Below, one piece after another: positions 28,685-38,248 of a DNA stretch of 64,000 nucleotides. Source of the stretch: Bog-473 sp963744935 (GTDB lineage: Bacteria > Actinomycetota > Acidimicrobiia > Acidimicrobiales > RAAP-2); the NCBI GenBank assembly GCA_963744935.1, contig CAVUVM010000004.1, positions 1,054,001-1,118,000 of the forward strand, written 5' to 3'. Made by a program: the position numbers and the translations under genes. Each line of letters starts with the position of its first letter. Positions within the stretch are counted from its first letter, which is position 1. The notes under the pieces are model-generated. The model had not been told where the DNA came from, ran no database searches, and saw only the letters and a list, made by a program, of their open reading frames with translations.

Positions 28685-29179
28685 GTGAATACCGAAGGAG
28701 CACCATGCGAATACCCTCCAACCGCCATCTATCTCGAGGTCGGCAGTGGTCCAGGCACGTACACGTCGATCCTTCCAGGCAACGGTTGTGCGCTCGATCA
28801 GAGTGAAGCTGCTCTCCGGCTCCTGCGCTCGCGGGTACCGGGGGTTCCGGCCATTCGAGGAGATGCGCTCCACCTTCCCCTCTACGTCCGCTCCGTCGAC
28901 CGCGTCTTCGCCACGCACATTTATGGAATCCTCGATCAGTCAGACCGGAACGCGCTTCTGAGCGAGGCTCGCCGAGTGGCAGGCGAACTTGTCATCCTCG
29001 ATTCCGGGCGTCCGGCCGGGGCGCGCGCAGTGCAATGGCAGCAGCGCACTTCTGGGCTTGACCAACAGCTCTATCGCGTTCTCCGACGGCATTTCGACGC
29101 GCAAGAGCTCGCCGACGAGATCGGTGGGCAGGTTCTCTATGCAGGCCGGTTCTACGTCGTGGTTGCCTCGTCTGCCTGA
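28685..29179 (+). CDS. Class I SAM-dependent methyltransferase
   Basis: The protein has 164 residues from the GTG at 28685. IYLEVGSGPGTYT is motif I (SAM-binding E.G.G.G loop). ALDQSEAALRLLR supplies the acidic residue of motif II, and IRGDALHLPLYVRSVDRVF supplies motifs III-IV in the style of the Methyltransf_11 family. The small size suggests a compact core fold without substrate-specific insertions; the target is unknown. An in-frame ATG at 28586 would add 33 residues that do not look conserved. It stands alone, converging with the ABC importer genes. Confidence 0.75.
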   Translation: MNTEGAPCEYPPTAIYLEVGSGPGTYTSILPGNGCALDQSEAALRLLRSRVPGVPAIRGDALHLPLYVRSVDRVFATHIYGILDQSDRNALLSEARRVAGELVILDSGRPAGARAVQWQQRTSGLDQQLYRVLRRHFDAQELADEIGGQVLYAGRFYVVVASSA

Positions 29180-29237
29180 CAGCTTCCCAGCCCCCAATCG
29201 GGCGGCTGAGACCGTCGAGACCCAGGTCAAGCGGCCG

Positions 29238-30590
29238 TCAGTTGTCGGCCCAAGTCCATGTGTGGTCGAGTGAGAGTTGCCCGCTGTTCGCGTCGAAGTC
29301 GAAGAGCTCGCCGTAGCGGCCCCAGTCGATGGCGATCCTGAGTTGCTGGCGAGCCTCGTCCTCGGAGAAGCCGCGCCGAAGAAGATCGAGGAAGAAGCCC
29401 TCGCCAAGATTCCCGTCTTCGGTGGTCTCGAGGGCATTGCAGATCGCTCGGACGAGCGGCGCTCGTTCGCGTGCCCGGCGGGCGAAGATCTGCTTGGACT
29501 CGAGGATGTCGGCGGCCACGAAAGTCCGACCGTCGTCGGTGACCTGGAGGTCGGCGTCATCCACCTCGGCCAATCCGAGGACTTGCGCGGCGTCGACGAG
29601 CGGGAGCAGGTCGTCGACCTCGAACGTCAGCTCATGTGCGAGCTTCGGCAGATCCTCGCGTCCTCCGTGGGCAACGAGTATCTCGAGAAGGCCGGACATA
29701 CCGCCCACACTGGCTTGGGGCAAGGGAGTGTCGACGGGGGAACCCTCCCCCGGAGCAGCCTGGGTCCAGATATGTGCGGGTGGACGAGTATCGCGGCCGG
29801 TCATGAGGCCGTAGATCTGATCGACCAGAGCCCCGAAACTCTCATCGTGGCGGTTGCGAGGCTGCGGCAGCATGCACGAGATCTCGGTGCGGATCCGTCC
29901 GGGATTGGCCCCGAGCACGAAGATGCGGTCGGCCAGGATCACCGCTTCTTCGATGTTGTGCGTGACGATCAGCATGGCCTTGGTCGGGAAGTCCTTCTGT
30001 TGCCAGAGCCGAAGGAGCTCCGCTCGCAGGTTCTGCGCCGTCAACACATCGAGCGCCGAGAACGGTTCGTCCATCAGAAGTGCGTCGGGCTCGACCACCA
30101 GGGCTCCGCGCGAACCCCACTCGTTGGCGCATCCCACCCGAGAGTTCCTTCGGGTAAGCGGACTCGAAACCGTCCAGGCCGATAGCGTCGATCGCTCGCT
30201 CGGCTCGCTCGCGCCGCTTCGCGGTTCGGTCCCCAGGGCTTCGAGCCCGAGCTCGACATTCTGGCGAACTGTCAGCCATGGCAGGAGCGCGAAGCTCTGG
30301 AACACCATCGCCACGCCGGGATTGGCACCATTGAGGGTCTGACCCCGATAGCTGACCGTTCCGGCTGTGGGTGCGATCAGTCCCGCGATGCAGCGCAACA
30401 GCGTGCTCTTCCCCGATCCGGAGCGTCCGAGGAGGGCCACGATCTCCCCTTCGCGCAGATCGAGCGAGATGTCGTCCAGCACCGGGAGCGGACTGCCGTC
30501 CGGCGAGACGAATGTCTTGGTGACGTGGGAGACCTCGATGATGGTCGCCGGGTGGGCCCCGGTGTCACCCGCCCTCGGCTGTGTCGTCAC
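29238..30590 (-). CDS. ABC importer ATPase with C-terminal AAA-associated domain; two compensating frameshifts
   Basis: This is a NitT/TauT-type ATPase: Walker A GRSGSGKSTLL, Q-loop FQSFALLP, Walker B LLMDEPFSALD and H-loop VTHN are in one frame. The segment from about 30234 to 30106, including the signature ELSGGMRQRVGFAR, is in another frame. Adding one base in the C4 run at 30231-30234 and removing one near 30105-30108 restores a continuous protein of about 450 residues. As written, the stop-free frame lacks the signature motif. The C-terminal ~150 residues (ELTFEVDDLLPLVDAAQVLGLAEV...FFLDLLRRGFSEDEA) are the AAA-associated domain seen in this subfamily. The start is a GTG at 30590 or 30593, 52 bp after the permease gene. 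No substrate-binding protein is nearby; the substrate is unknown. Confidence 0.8.
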   Translation of the reverse strand: MTTQPRAGDTGAHPATIIEVSHVTKTFVSPDGSPLPVLDDISLDLREGEIVALLGRSGSGKSTLLRCIAGLIAPTAGTVSYRGQTLNGANPGVAMVFQSFALLPWLTVRQNVELGLEALGTEPRSGASEPSERSTLSAWTVSSPLTRRNSRVGCANEWGSRGALVVEPDALLMDEPFSALDVLTAQNLRAELLRLWQQKDFPTKAMLIVTHNIEEAVILADRIFVLGANPGRIRTEISCMLPQPRNRHDESFGALVDQIYGLMTGRDTRPPAHIWTQAAPGEGSPVDTPLPQASVGGMSGLLEILVAHGGREDLPKLAHELTFEVDDLLPLVDAAQVLGLAEVDDADLQVTDDGRTFVAADILESKQIFARRARERAPLVRAICNALETTEDGNLGEGFFLDLLRRGFSEDEARQQLRIAIDWGRYGELFDFDANSGQLSLDHTWTWADN

Positions 30591-30642
30591 CACGGTCGTC
30601 CACCTTCTCGTATCGCAGCTGCGCAGTGCAACGCCAACGTGT

Positions 30643-32391
30643 TCACAGTGTGAACCGGCGCTCGGCCAGGCTGTAGAGACGCCGCCAAAAGAGCCTGTTC
30701 GCCAGCACGACAAAGCCGCTCATCACGATGCCACCCGCAATCAGGAGAGCGAACTTCCCCTGGATCGACGCAGTGGCGATGTAGTTACCGAGCCCGTAGG
30801 CGTGGAGCGTGTTGTGATGCCAGCTCACGAGCTCGGCCACGATGGACGCGTTCCACGCTCCGCCGGCCGCTGTGATGCCGCCCGTCACGTAGGCTGGGAA
30901 GACGGCAGGCAGGATGACCTGTTGCCAACGTTGCCTCCGGGTCAAGCGCATCATCACCATCATTTCGCGGAGGTCGTTGGGAATCGCACTCGCCCCGGCG
31001 ATGACGTTGAACAAGATGTACCACTGCGCGCCGAGGGCCATCAACAAAATGGCCCCGTAGTCGAGTGGAATCCCGAGGTTGATGAAGATGAGGGTGGCAA
31101 AGGGATAGAGGAGGATGGCCGGGAAACTGGCCAGCACCTGCACGACCGGCTGGGCGAATCGGGACAGTTTCGGGCTCATGCCGATCTTCACACCCACCGG
31201 CACCCAGATGAGCGTCGAGACGATCAACAAGATGACCACCCTGCCGAATGTCGCCAAGCCGAATCCGATGAGGCTCGGAAAGCGGGCGAAACCGAGGTGG
31301 GAATTGAGGTAGATGATCCCGATCACGGCAACCGCCGATAAGGCAGCGAAGATGACCGACCAGAAGACGACGTCGCCCACTTGCCGCTTGCGGGGATCAG
31401 TCCGGAGCGGGTACTCGGCCAGCCCGAACGGCCGGGTGATCTTGTCCAGTACCCGGCCCACCGGCCGGCTGAGACGGCCCGCCAGCTTGGGAACCGATGA
31501 CCGTTGCAGGACGTTGAGCACGATGCTCTTCGGCTTGTCCGCACCTTCCGAGCTCTCGAGGCGGAACTTGTCGGACCAGGCAACGAGCGGCCGGAACACG
31601 AAGAAGTTCGTGCCGACCACCAGGATCACCATCACCGCGATGGCAATCGTCACCTGCACGTACGAACCGTCGGCGATGGCGGCCGCCATGTAGCTCCCCA
31701 TGCCCGGCAGACTCTCGAGGATCCCCCTGCCCTTGACGAAGACTGTGACCGCCTCCGACGCGGTCAAGAAGAACCAGCCGCCACCCATCGACATCATCAT
31801 GTTCCAGACCAAGCCGATCATGGAGCTCGGCACGTCGAGCTTCCAGAACCTCTGCCACTTGGTCAGCCGGTACATCCGGGCCGCCTCGTCGAGCTCCGTC
31901 GGCTGCGAAATCAGGGAGTGGTAAAAGCTGAAGGTCATGTTCCAGGCCTGCGACGTGAAGATGACGAAGATCGAGGCCAACTCGAGGCCGATCAGGTTGT
32001 CCGGGAAGAGCTTGTAGAAGAAGGTCAGGGCGAGGGGCAGAAAGACCAGGATCGGAATCGATTGCAAGATGTCGAGGATGGGGACAAGGACCTTCTCGGC
32101 GCGACGCAGGCGAGCTGCCGCCGTGCCGTAGACGAGGGTGAAAACGGTGGAGAGGCCGAGGGCAATGAACATGCGCAGCAACGACCGGGCTGCGTAGTAC
32201 GGGACATTGGTTATGTCCGTCGAGATGACGACGCGGGTTCGGCCCGGGGTGAAATTGACCGACAACGACCGGCCCAGCCGGACCACGATGTAGAGGAGGG
32301 CGATGATCGCCACTCCGACGACGACATCGACCCCGCTGATCCGGCGTCCCCGTAACACCTCTCGGATGGGGAGGGTCTGCCGTACGGACAT
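30643..32391 (-). CDS. ABC importer permease, two fused permease domains
   Basis: The protein has 582 residues. Two BPD_transp_1 (NitT/TauT-like) permease domains are joined in one chain. The first EAA-type loop is EAARMYRLTKWQRFWKLDVPSSM (residues ~170-190), the second is MMVMMRLTRRQRWQQVILPAVFP (~480-500). About 12 transmembrane helices are visible. A fused permease partnered with an ATPase carrying an AAA-associated domain is a recognised subtype whose substrate is mostly unassigned (metal or anion uptake is often guessed). It is upstream of the ATPase gene on the same strand, so the pair forms an operon. Confidence 0.87.
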   Translation of the reverse strand: MSVRQTLPIREVLRGRRISGVDVVVGVAIIALLYIVVRLGRSLSVNFTPGRTRVVISTDITNVPYYAARSLLRMFIALGLSTVFTLVYGTAAARLRRAEKVLVPILDILQSIPILVFLPLALTFFYKLFPDNLIGLELASIFVIFTSQAWNMTFSFYHSLISQPTELDEAARMYRLTKWQRFWKLDVPSSMIGLVWNMMMSMGGGWFFLTASEAVTVFVKGRGILESLPGMGSYMAAAIADGSYVQVTIAIAVMVILVVGTNFFVFRPLVAWSDKFRLESSEGADKPKSIVLNVLQRSSVPKLAGRLSRPVGRVLDKITRPFGLAEYPLRTDPRKRQVGDVVFWSVIFAALSAVAVIGIIYLNSHLGFARFPSLIGFGLATFGRVVILLIVSTLIWVPVGVKIGMSPKLSRFAQPVVQVLASFPAILLYPFATLIFINLGIPLDYGAILLMALGAQWYILFNVIAGASAIPNDLREMMVMMRLTRRQRWQQVILPAVFPAYVTGGITAAGGAWNASIVAELVSWHHNTLHAYGLGNYIATASIQGKFALLIAGGIVMSGFVVLANRLFWRRLYSLAERRFTL

Positions 32392-32643
32392 CGCGCATGT
32401 CCTTTCTCGGCCACGCCAGGGTGCGTGGAAATCTATCGATGAACGCGCCTCTGCTCACAGGCTGATGACTCTGCACGACTGCTGGCGGCGCCGGCGAGGA
32501 CGAACTCCCCGACTCGTGACATTCCCTGGAACCAGTCGGTAGTGGTTAGAGCAGGTCTCACTTCCTCAGTGGACCTGGCCGCCTCAAAGAGTCCGGCGAC
32601 CTTCTCGGAAGTCGCTGACGAGTCCGGTCAAGAGAGTCACACC

Positions 32644-33492
32644 TCAAGCGAGGCCCCGGGCTTCTTCGGCCCGGTGCTTCCACGCGATGGCCAAACCGAG
32701 GACGGCAACGTAACCGGCCAGGATCAGCCAATGGCTGAGCGCCAGGGTATGGCCGTCGAGAGCAGCCAGGGCCAGGGCGTCGTGGTGGTAGCTCGGCATG
32801 AGGTGGGCAATGAACTGAAGCGATCCCGGCATACGGTCGACGGGCGAGAACAGGCCTCCGAAGTAACCGATGACGAACATGAGCCCCGTGACGACAGGGA
32901 AGGCAGCCTCGGTCGTCACCATGAAGCCGATGAAGACGCCGAGGACGGCAAACGGGAGGGAGGTGGCCCACAGCAAGACGGTGAGCCCTATCCACGTCGT
33001 GGCCGCCAGTCGGACGTCGCCGAAACCAGCACCGGTCACTTCCACCAAGACGATGACCGGGAGCACCACAAGCATGCTGGCCACGACCTTGGTGCAGACG
33101 TACGACCAAGCCGGGATGGGGGTGATCCGTAGCTGACGGGCCCATCCCGACGCTCGCTCCATCGAGAGCCGAGTGCCCCCTGCGTTGAGCGCGGCCACCA
33201 GCGCCCCGAAGGAGCACATCGCAACCATGAGGTAGACGCGCCATGGCACGGTGCCGTCCACCACCTTCCCCGCTGGTTGGTCGCCGAGGAAGAGGAGGTA
33301 GAAGATCACGGGGAAGCCGACGGTGATGGCGAGGAACTTCCAGCTCCGAACCAGGCGCCCCACCTCGAAGCGACCAAACGCGAAAAGTGGCGTGAGGCGG
33401 CTGCGGACGTCGTCCCGAGGGTTGCCTGGGGTGGGTTGACGTCCCGGCGACCCGTAGACCCGGCTTGACGGTATGACGGAGAGCTCGGTCAC
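32644..33492 (-). CDS. ABC-2 type exporter permease
   Basis: The protein has 282 residues and about six transmembrane helices. An N-terminal cytoplasmic stretch is followed by WKFLAITVGFPVIFYLLFLG. An RLSMERASGWARQLRITPIPAWSYV segment is the typical ABC-2 cytoplasmic loop, and FGGLFSPVDRMPGSLQFIAHLMPSYH is the family's conserved C-terminal motif. It pairs with the ATPase gene upstream, whose stop overlaps this start by 4 bp. It probably exports a lipid, drug or peptide; the substrate is not evident. Confidence 0.87.
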   Translation of the reverse strand: MTELSVIPSSRVYGSPGRQPTPGNPRDDVRSRLTPLFAFGRFEVGRLVRSWKFLAITVGFPVIFYLLFLGDQPAGKVVDGTVPWRVYLMVAMCSFGALVAALNAGGTRLSMERASGWARQLRITPIPAWSYVCTKVVASMLVVLPVIVLVEVTGAGFGDVRLAATTWIGLTVLLWATSLPFAVLGVFIGFMVTTEAAFPVVTGLMFVIGYFGGLFSPVDRMPGSLQFIAHLMPSYHHDALALAALDGHTLALSHWLILAGYVAVLGLAIAWKHRAEEARGLA

Positions 33493-34556
33493 AGGTCGCC
33501 TCGACTTGCAGCGCCAGCAGGCGGAGCGGTGGCAGGCATCGCCGGGCGCACGGCCTTGATGGTCCCGCAGCCGGTCAGCTCTACGAAGGCCTGCTCGAGC
33601 CCGGCCCCGGTGACCTCCAGGTCACGGAACGAGACGCCACGGCCGACCAGGTCTCGAATGGTGGCGTCGGCATCGAGCGAGTCGATCGAGACGCCTGTAC
33701 CACAGACCTCAACCTCCGTGACGCCGTCGAGCTCGGAGAGCGCCGCTCGGTCCGGCCGGTCGGTGACAAAACGCAGCCGACGGGTGGCCACAGCCGCCTT
33801 GAGGGTGGCACCGGGGCCGTCGGCCACCACTTTGCCGTGGTTGAGCACGACCACGCGGTCGGAGATCTCGTCTGCCTCCGCCAGGTGGTGGGTGGCGAAC
33901 AGGACCGTGCGGCCCTCGTTCCCGAAGTCCCGCATCATCCGCCAGAAGCCCTGGCGGGACTCCACGTCCATGGCGGAGGTCGGCTCGTCGAGGAAGACGA
34001 CCTCGGGGTCGCCCGCGATGGCGATGGCGAAACGGACCCGTTGAGCCTGACCACCCGAAAGGCGGTCGGTTCGCCGGCGCAAGAGCGCACCGATGTCAGC
34101 GCGCTCGACGATCTCGGCGAGCGGCAGGGGTCGCGGGTAGAGCCGCCGGACGAGGCCCAGGGCCTGGTCGACGCGGACGCCGGGAGGCAGACCGATACCC
34201 GAACCGGACTGGAGCATGGCGCCGACCCGGCCGTCGGAGACGGCACGGCGCGGATCGCTCCCGAGAACCTCGACGCGTCCCTGCTGCGGTCGGACGAGCC
34301 CGAGCAGCACGGAGATCGTGGTGGACTTACCGGCTCCGTTCGGTCCGAGCAGTGCAAGCACCTCTCCCTGGGGCACCTGCAAGTCCAGCTGGTCGAGCGC
34401 AGTCCGGGTCCCGTAACAGTGGGTGACGCCGTGAAACGACAACGCGACCGGCCGTTGGGACACGAGGGCATGCGCTCGGGGCAGTACTGCTGAAGGAAGG
34501 GACAACTGCGCAGCTCTCCGGCGGCTCAGGCCGCGGTCGCCTGATGTGACAGGCAC
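33489..34556 (-). CDS. ABC-2 type exporter ATPase
   Basis: The protein has 355 residues. Walker A is GPNGAGKST, the Q-loop MLQSG, the signature LSGGQAQRV, Walker B VVFLDEPTSAMD, and the switch histidine is in FATHHLAEAD. The C-terminal ~100 residues form the usual accessory region of DrrA-like ATPases. The first ~30 residues from the GTG at 34556 look non-conserved; a GTG at 34463 is an alternative. The 4-bp overlap with the permease gene shows a two-gene exporter operon. Confidence 0.88.
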   Translation of the reverse strand: MPVTSGDRGLSRRRAAQLSLPSAVLPRAHALVSQRPVALSFHGVTHCYGTRTALDQLDLQVPQGEVLALLGPNGAGKSTTISVLLGLVRPQQGRVEVLGSDPRRAVSDGRVGAMLQSGSGIGLPPGVRVDQALGLVRRLYPRPLPLAEIVERADIGALLRRRTDRLSGGQAQRVRFAIAIAGDPEVVFLDEPTSAMDVESRQGFWRMMRDFGNEGRTVLFATHHLAEADEISDRVVVLNHGKVVADGPGATLKAAVATRRLRFVTDRPDRAALSELDGVTEVEVCGTGVSIDSLDADATIRDLVGRGVSFRDLEVTGAGLEQAFVELTGCGTIKAVRPAMPATAPPAGAASRGDL

Positions 34557-34721
34557 ACTCTACTGCCGGCCAATGCGGGCGGGCGGGCGGCGAGCAAGGA
34601 TTGACGGAGAATTAACGGCTCATTCACTATGGACAAAGTTCCAGCGAGGAGCGCACAAATGGATCATCACGGACCCGAAAGACCTGCTCACTCGGGTTAG
34701 CAGCAAATCTCCTGCCCTCGT

Positions 34722-36689
34722 TCACTTCGAGCCGACTATCACGTTGTAGTCGTTGTCCGTGGCAACGCACAGCTTGTTGACGGGGCACGACACAGCGATC
34801 AGCCACCGTCCCGGGTCGACTTCGTCCACGGTCCACGCCGAGGTCCCGGCGGTGGGCTCGTGGCTGGTGATGACGTTGCCGTGGTCATCGGTAGCGACGC
34901 AGAAAGTCGTCGCGATGGCACAGGACACGGCGAAGAGATGGTTCGTCCCATCGATGTCGGTGTACGACCACGCCCCGGCCCCACCGCTCGGGTCGGTGGA
35001 AGTGACGATGCCACCGCGAGAATCGACCGCAATGCACAAGGTGGTGCTTGGGCATGTCACTGAGTCGAGGGCGCTGCCGTCAACCCCAGTTGTGACCGTC
35101 CAGGCCGAAGCGCCTCCGGTCGGGTCGGTACTGGTCAAGATGTCTCCGCGGGAGTCGACGGCGACGCAGAGCGAGACAGTCGGACACGTCACCGACGCGA
35201 TGAAGCCAGCCGGATCGAGGAACGGGTCGGTGACCCAGTCAGACGCCGGACCGGTCGGATCGGTGGAAGTGATGACGCCGCCCGAACCGTTGGTGGTGAC
35301 ACACAGTTTCTTCGTCGGACACGAGATGCTCGTAAGGCTCTGGCCGCCCGCGACCTCGGTGTCGGTCCACGAAGCCGTCTGGCTGGACGGGTGCTTCGAG
35401 GTGAGCACGTCGCCTTCGCCGTCGGCGGCGACGCACAGCTTCGCGGCTGGACACGAAATGCCCTCGAACGGATAGAGCTCCCCACTATGCACGTCGACGG
35501 CCCGTGTCGTCCATGCCGGTGTGCCTCCTTTCGGCGTGGTCGAGGTGATCGTGTCGGCGACAGAGTCACCGCCGATGCAGAAGGTGGTCGTATTGCAGTC
35601 GATGGTGTTGATCGGGTGGGTGAGTACCAACCCGGTGGCGGGACTCCACGTCGCGGGGTTGTCGGTCGGGTCGGAGGTGGCGAAGAGGTTGCCGGCAGCG
35701 TCGCCGCCGGCACAGAGGTTCGCGTCGCAGCTGAGAGCAGAGACCGTGGCGGACGTGACGTTGTCGCCAACCCAGGTGCCCGAGGTGCTGCCGACGTCCG
35801 TGGAGGTAAACACGTTGCCGTCGACGTCGCCGACGATGCAAAGACCGCCGCTGGTGCACGACCCCGACTCGAGCTGGATGCCCGATCCAGAGGTGGCGTC
35901 GATCTGAGTGACCTGCCAATCACCGCCGGTGGCGGTCGGGTCGTTCGTGGTGATCACGTCGCCGTTCAGGTCGGTGCCGACGCAGACATCGGCGGAGGTA
36001 CAACTCATTGAGGTGATCGGGTCGACGGCGTCGACGTGCTCCAGATTCCAGGACTGTGCACTCGGGTTGCCGGACACGAGGACGTTACCGTTGTCGTCGC
36101 CGCCCACGCAGAGGGTGCTCAACGGACACGACAGAGAGATGACGGGCCGGCTGTCGACGTGCACACCGGCCCATGCAGACGCGCCGCCCGCCGGCTCGGC
36201 GGACTCGTAGATGTTGCCGTTTTCGTCGCCAGCAAGGCACAGCGTCATCGATTCGCACGACATGGACACGCCGGTCCAGCCGACCGGGGCGATCGCCCAG
36301 CTGCCTACCCCGGAGGTGCCCGGGTCGGTGGAAGTCAAGATGTTGCCGCTGGCATCATCGGCGACACACAAGCTCGCAGTGGGACACGACACGGCGTCGA
36401 TGCCGATGTCGCCGTCGACGTCGGACTCGTTCCAGGCTGAAACTCCTCCCGACGGGTCCGTGGAGGTCAAGATGTCGCCGCTCTCGGTGACGGCGACGCA
36501 CAGATTTGTGTCAGGGCACGATTCGCCCGAAATCTCGCTCGGGACGCCGTATTCGGGGACGGGCTGCACGGACGTCAGCGACCAGGTCAGCGGCTTGGCG
36601 GCAGCCGGGGTCGTGGCGACGGCAAGGAGAATTGCTCCGGCGATCGTGGCCGACATCGCCGCGGCTCGGAGGGCGCGGAGCGCGATCAC
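34722..36689 (-). CDS. Secreted 14-blade propeller protein with a cysteine pair per blade
   Basis: The protein has 655 residues. A signal peptide ends near TTPAAAKP. The mature protein is 14 copies of a ~43-residue unit: (V/I)(S/T)CP...LCVA.D..G.ILTSTDP.GG.SAW. Fourteen blades fit two seven-bladed beta-propellers, each blade with two cysteines about eight residues apart. The blade count and cysteine spacing match the first part of the secreted protein at 21880, so they are distant paralogs. There is no anchor and no catalytic motif. It is followed downstream by the ABC exporter, with a 165-bp gap. The function is unknown; extracellular binding is inference. Confidence 0.85.
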   Translation of the reverse strand: MIALRALRAAAMSATIAGAILLAVATTPAAAKPLTWSLTSVQPVPEYGVPSEISGESCPDTNLCVAVTESGDILTSTDPSGGVSAWNESDVDGDIGIDAVSCPTASLCVADDASGNILTSTDPGTSGVGSWAIAPVGWTGVSMSCESMTLCLAGDENGNIYESAEPAGGASAWAGVHVDSRPVISLSCPLSTLCVGGDDNGNVLVSGNPSAQSWNLEHVDAVDPITSMSCTSADVCVGTDLNGDVITTNDPTATGGDWQVTQIDATSGSGIQLESGSCTSGGLCIVGDVDGNVFTSTDVGSTSGTWVGDNVTSATVSALSCDANLCAGGDAAGNLFATSDPTDNPATWSPATGLVLTHPINTIDCNTTTFCIGGDSVADTITSTTPKGGTPAWTTRAVDVHSGELYPFEGISCPAAKLCVAADGEGDVLTSKHPSSQTASWTDTEVAGGQSLTSISCPTKKLCVTTNGSGGVITSTDPTGPASDWVTDPFLDPAGFIASVTCPTVSLCVAVDSRGDILTSTDPTGGASAWTVTTGVDGSALDSVTCPSTTLCIAVDSRGGIVTSTDPSGGAGAWSYTDIDGTNHLFAVSCAIATTFCVATDDHGNVITSHEPTAGTSAWTVDEVDPGRWLIAVSCPVNKLCVATDNDYNVIVGSK

Positions 36690-36914
36690 CTTCGAAAGGT
36701 ACTCCCCAATAGTCGTGCTGCCTAGGGTCTCGGAGAGAAGTGGTCCGAAAGGCCTATGGATCGAGTAGCTGTCGAAAAGCCCAATTCTCGCCGTACGTCG
36801 TCAGCGCACGCCTGGAGGAGTCCAGCTGTCAGCATCGGTCGCGCAGTCAAGCGCGCTGAACACGCGAACTCGCACTCGATTCGCTGAGTCCGTGCACGGC
36901 AGCCCCGGGCACGC

Positions 36915-37838
36915 TCACGTGCGGTCTGGCGGGCGTTCCGACGTGTAGTCGAACTCGTGAACACCCAAGGGAAGCGTGCCCGGTTGTTCGGGATGGAGTA
37001 GTTCAGCCAGCTGCTCGACGCCGTCGATCACTCGCGGTCCCGGTCGCGAGAAGTACGCGTTTGCGTCGACCGCGACGATCCGACCAAGGCTCGAGAGATC
37101 CGGACGCTCGAGAAGTGCGCTGGCCTGAGCCACTGCTCCATCGAGGTCGAAGCCGCACGGATTGAAGACGGTCATGTCGATTGCCTCTGAGACGATCTCC
37201 TCCCAGGTCAGACGGCGCGAAGGCTCACCCGCCGCAGCGAGCACGGGCTCGCCCCCGGCCGCCTCGACCATGTCTGGCACCCAGTGACCGGCATTGAACG
37301 GAGGGTCCGGCCACTCGAGAACGAAGACACGCGGCCGAGGACGGCCCGACACCCGGCGGCGTACTGCGGCGAGTCGCTCACGAAGCCTCACCATGAGGTC
37401 GCGGGCCATCGACTCTGTATCAGTGGCTCGGCCGACGCGACCTATGCAATTGATGACGTCGTCAAGCCGACCCGGGTCGAGAGAGATGACGTCGGCGCGG
37501 CAGCCGATCACGTCAAGTGCATCTTGGACTGCTCCGGACGGCACCGCACACACACGACAGAGGTCCTGGGCCAGAATCACGTCTGGACAGATGGCCCTGA
37601 TCCGGGCGTTGTCGAGCCGATAGATCGGTTCGTCCACCGCGAGCAGAGCGCTGACTTTCGCGTCGATGTCCGCAGCACTTTGGAAGTCACTGGTGTCGAG
37701 TGCCGTACCGGACACCACCGGCACGCTTCGGGCTGCCTCGGGATAGTCGCACTCGAAGCTGACCCCGGCGAGTTGGTCGCCGAGTCCCAGGGCGTACACG
37801 ATCTCGGTCGCCGATGGCAGCAATGAGACGATTTTCAT
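36915..37838 (-). CDS. BtuF-like cobalamin-binding protein without a signal peptide
   Basis: The protein has 307 residues and begins MKIVSLLPSATEIVYALGLGDQLAGVS, the conserved opening of the BtuF/COG0614 helical-backbone binding protein family. SFECDYPEAA and DVILAQDLCRVCAVPSG match the cobalamin-binding branch. Later features are VFVLEWPDPPFNAGHWVPDMVEAAGG and AVDANAYFSRPGPRVIDGVEQLAELLHPE. No signal peptide or lipobox is present, so the protein probably stays in the cytoplasm unless the start is mis-set. The in-frame region upstream of the ATG at 37838 is not signal-like. It is divergent from the cobalamin riboswitch operon, which supports a B12-related role, possibly salvage or sensing. 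Confidence 0.8.
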   Translation of the reverse strand: MKIVSLLPSATEIVYALGLGDQLAGVSFECDYPEAARSVPVVSGTALDTSDFQSAADIDAKVSALLAVDEPIYRLDNARIRAICPDVILAQDLCRVCAVPSGAVQDALDVIGCRADVISLDPGRLDDVINCIGRVGRATDTESMARDLMVRLRERLAAVRRRVSGRPRPRVFVLEWPDPPFNAGHWVPDMVEAAGGEPVLAAAGEPSRRLTWEEIVSEAIDMTVFNPCGFDLDGAVAQASALLERPDLSSLGRIVAVDANAYFSRPGPRVIDGVEQLAELLHPEQPGTLPLGVHEFDYTSERPPDRT

Positions 37839-37999
37839 GGTCCCATCATGGTGCGGCGACCATCCACCGCCCAGGTCCAGGACCAGCTCGCTCCTTTCCA
37901 GACGGGGTCCAGGTAGTTCGCCTCGCAGAACTGCTGGAGGAGACAAACCGCGACAACGGGCCCGCGCTGCAGCGCCCAACAGAGCCTTGCGTCCGGATC

Positions 38000-38150
38000 A
38001 GAAACCTGTGTAGCGTCCCATCGACAGTTGCAGATTGTCACGGGTAGTTCAGCGGGGAAGCCGGTCGAAGTCCGGCACTGGTCCGCAGCCGTAGGTGGTT
38101 GAACAGGTCGTTCGCCACGAGTCGGAATGCCGTCGAACTACCGGAAGTGG
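38000..38150 (+). promoter_or_regulatory. Cobalamin (B12) riboswitch
   Basis: The conserved core is clear: GGGGAAGCCGGTCGAAGTCC, then GGCACTGGTCCGCAGCCGTA (38051-38091), the standard B12-box hairpin and the CCGCAGCC loop of actinobacterial cobalamin riboswitches. GAGTCGGAATGCCGTC follows at about 38120-38135, the usual 3' conserved segment. Upstream elements (GTAGCGTCCC) start near 38015. The outer borders are approximate. It lies about 100 bases before the GTG at 38249 and so controls the five-gene operon that follows; such switches normally reduce expression when B12 is abundant. Confidence 0.9.
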
Positions 38151-38248
38151 ATCCCTATCCGTCGAGACATGCGGCAAGGATCCGGGTGGTCTCCGGTGAT
38201 TTGACGACCGGGCCTTTCGGGTTCGCTGCCCGGAAATGGAGTCGTCCC

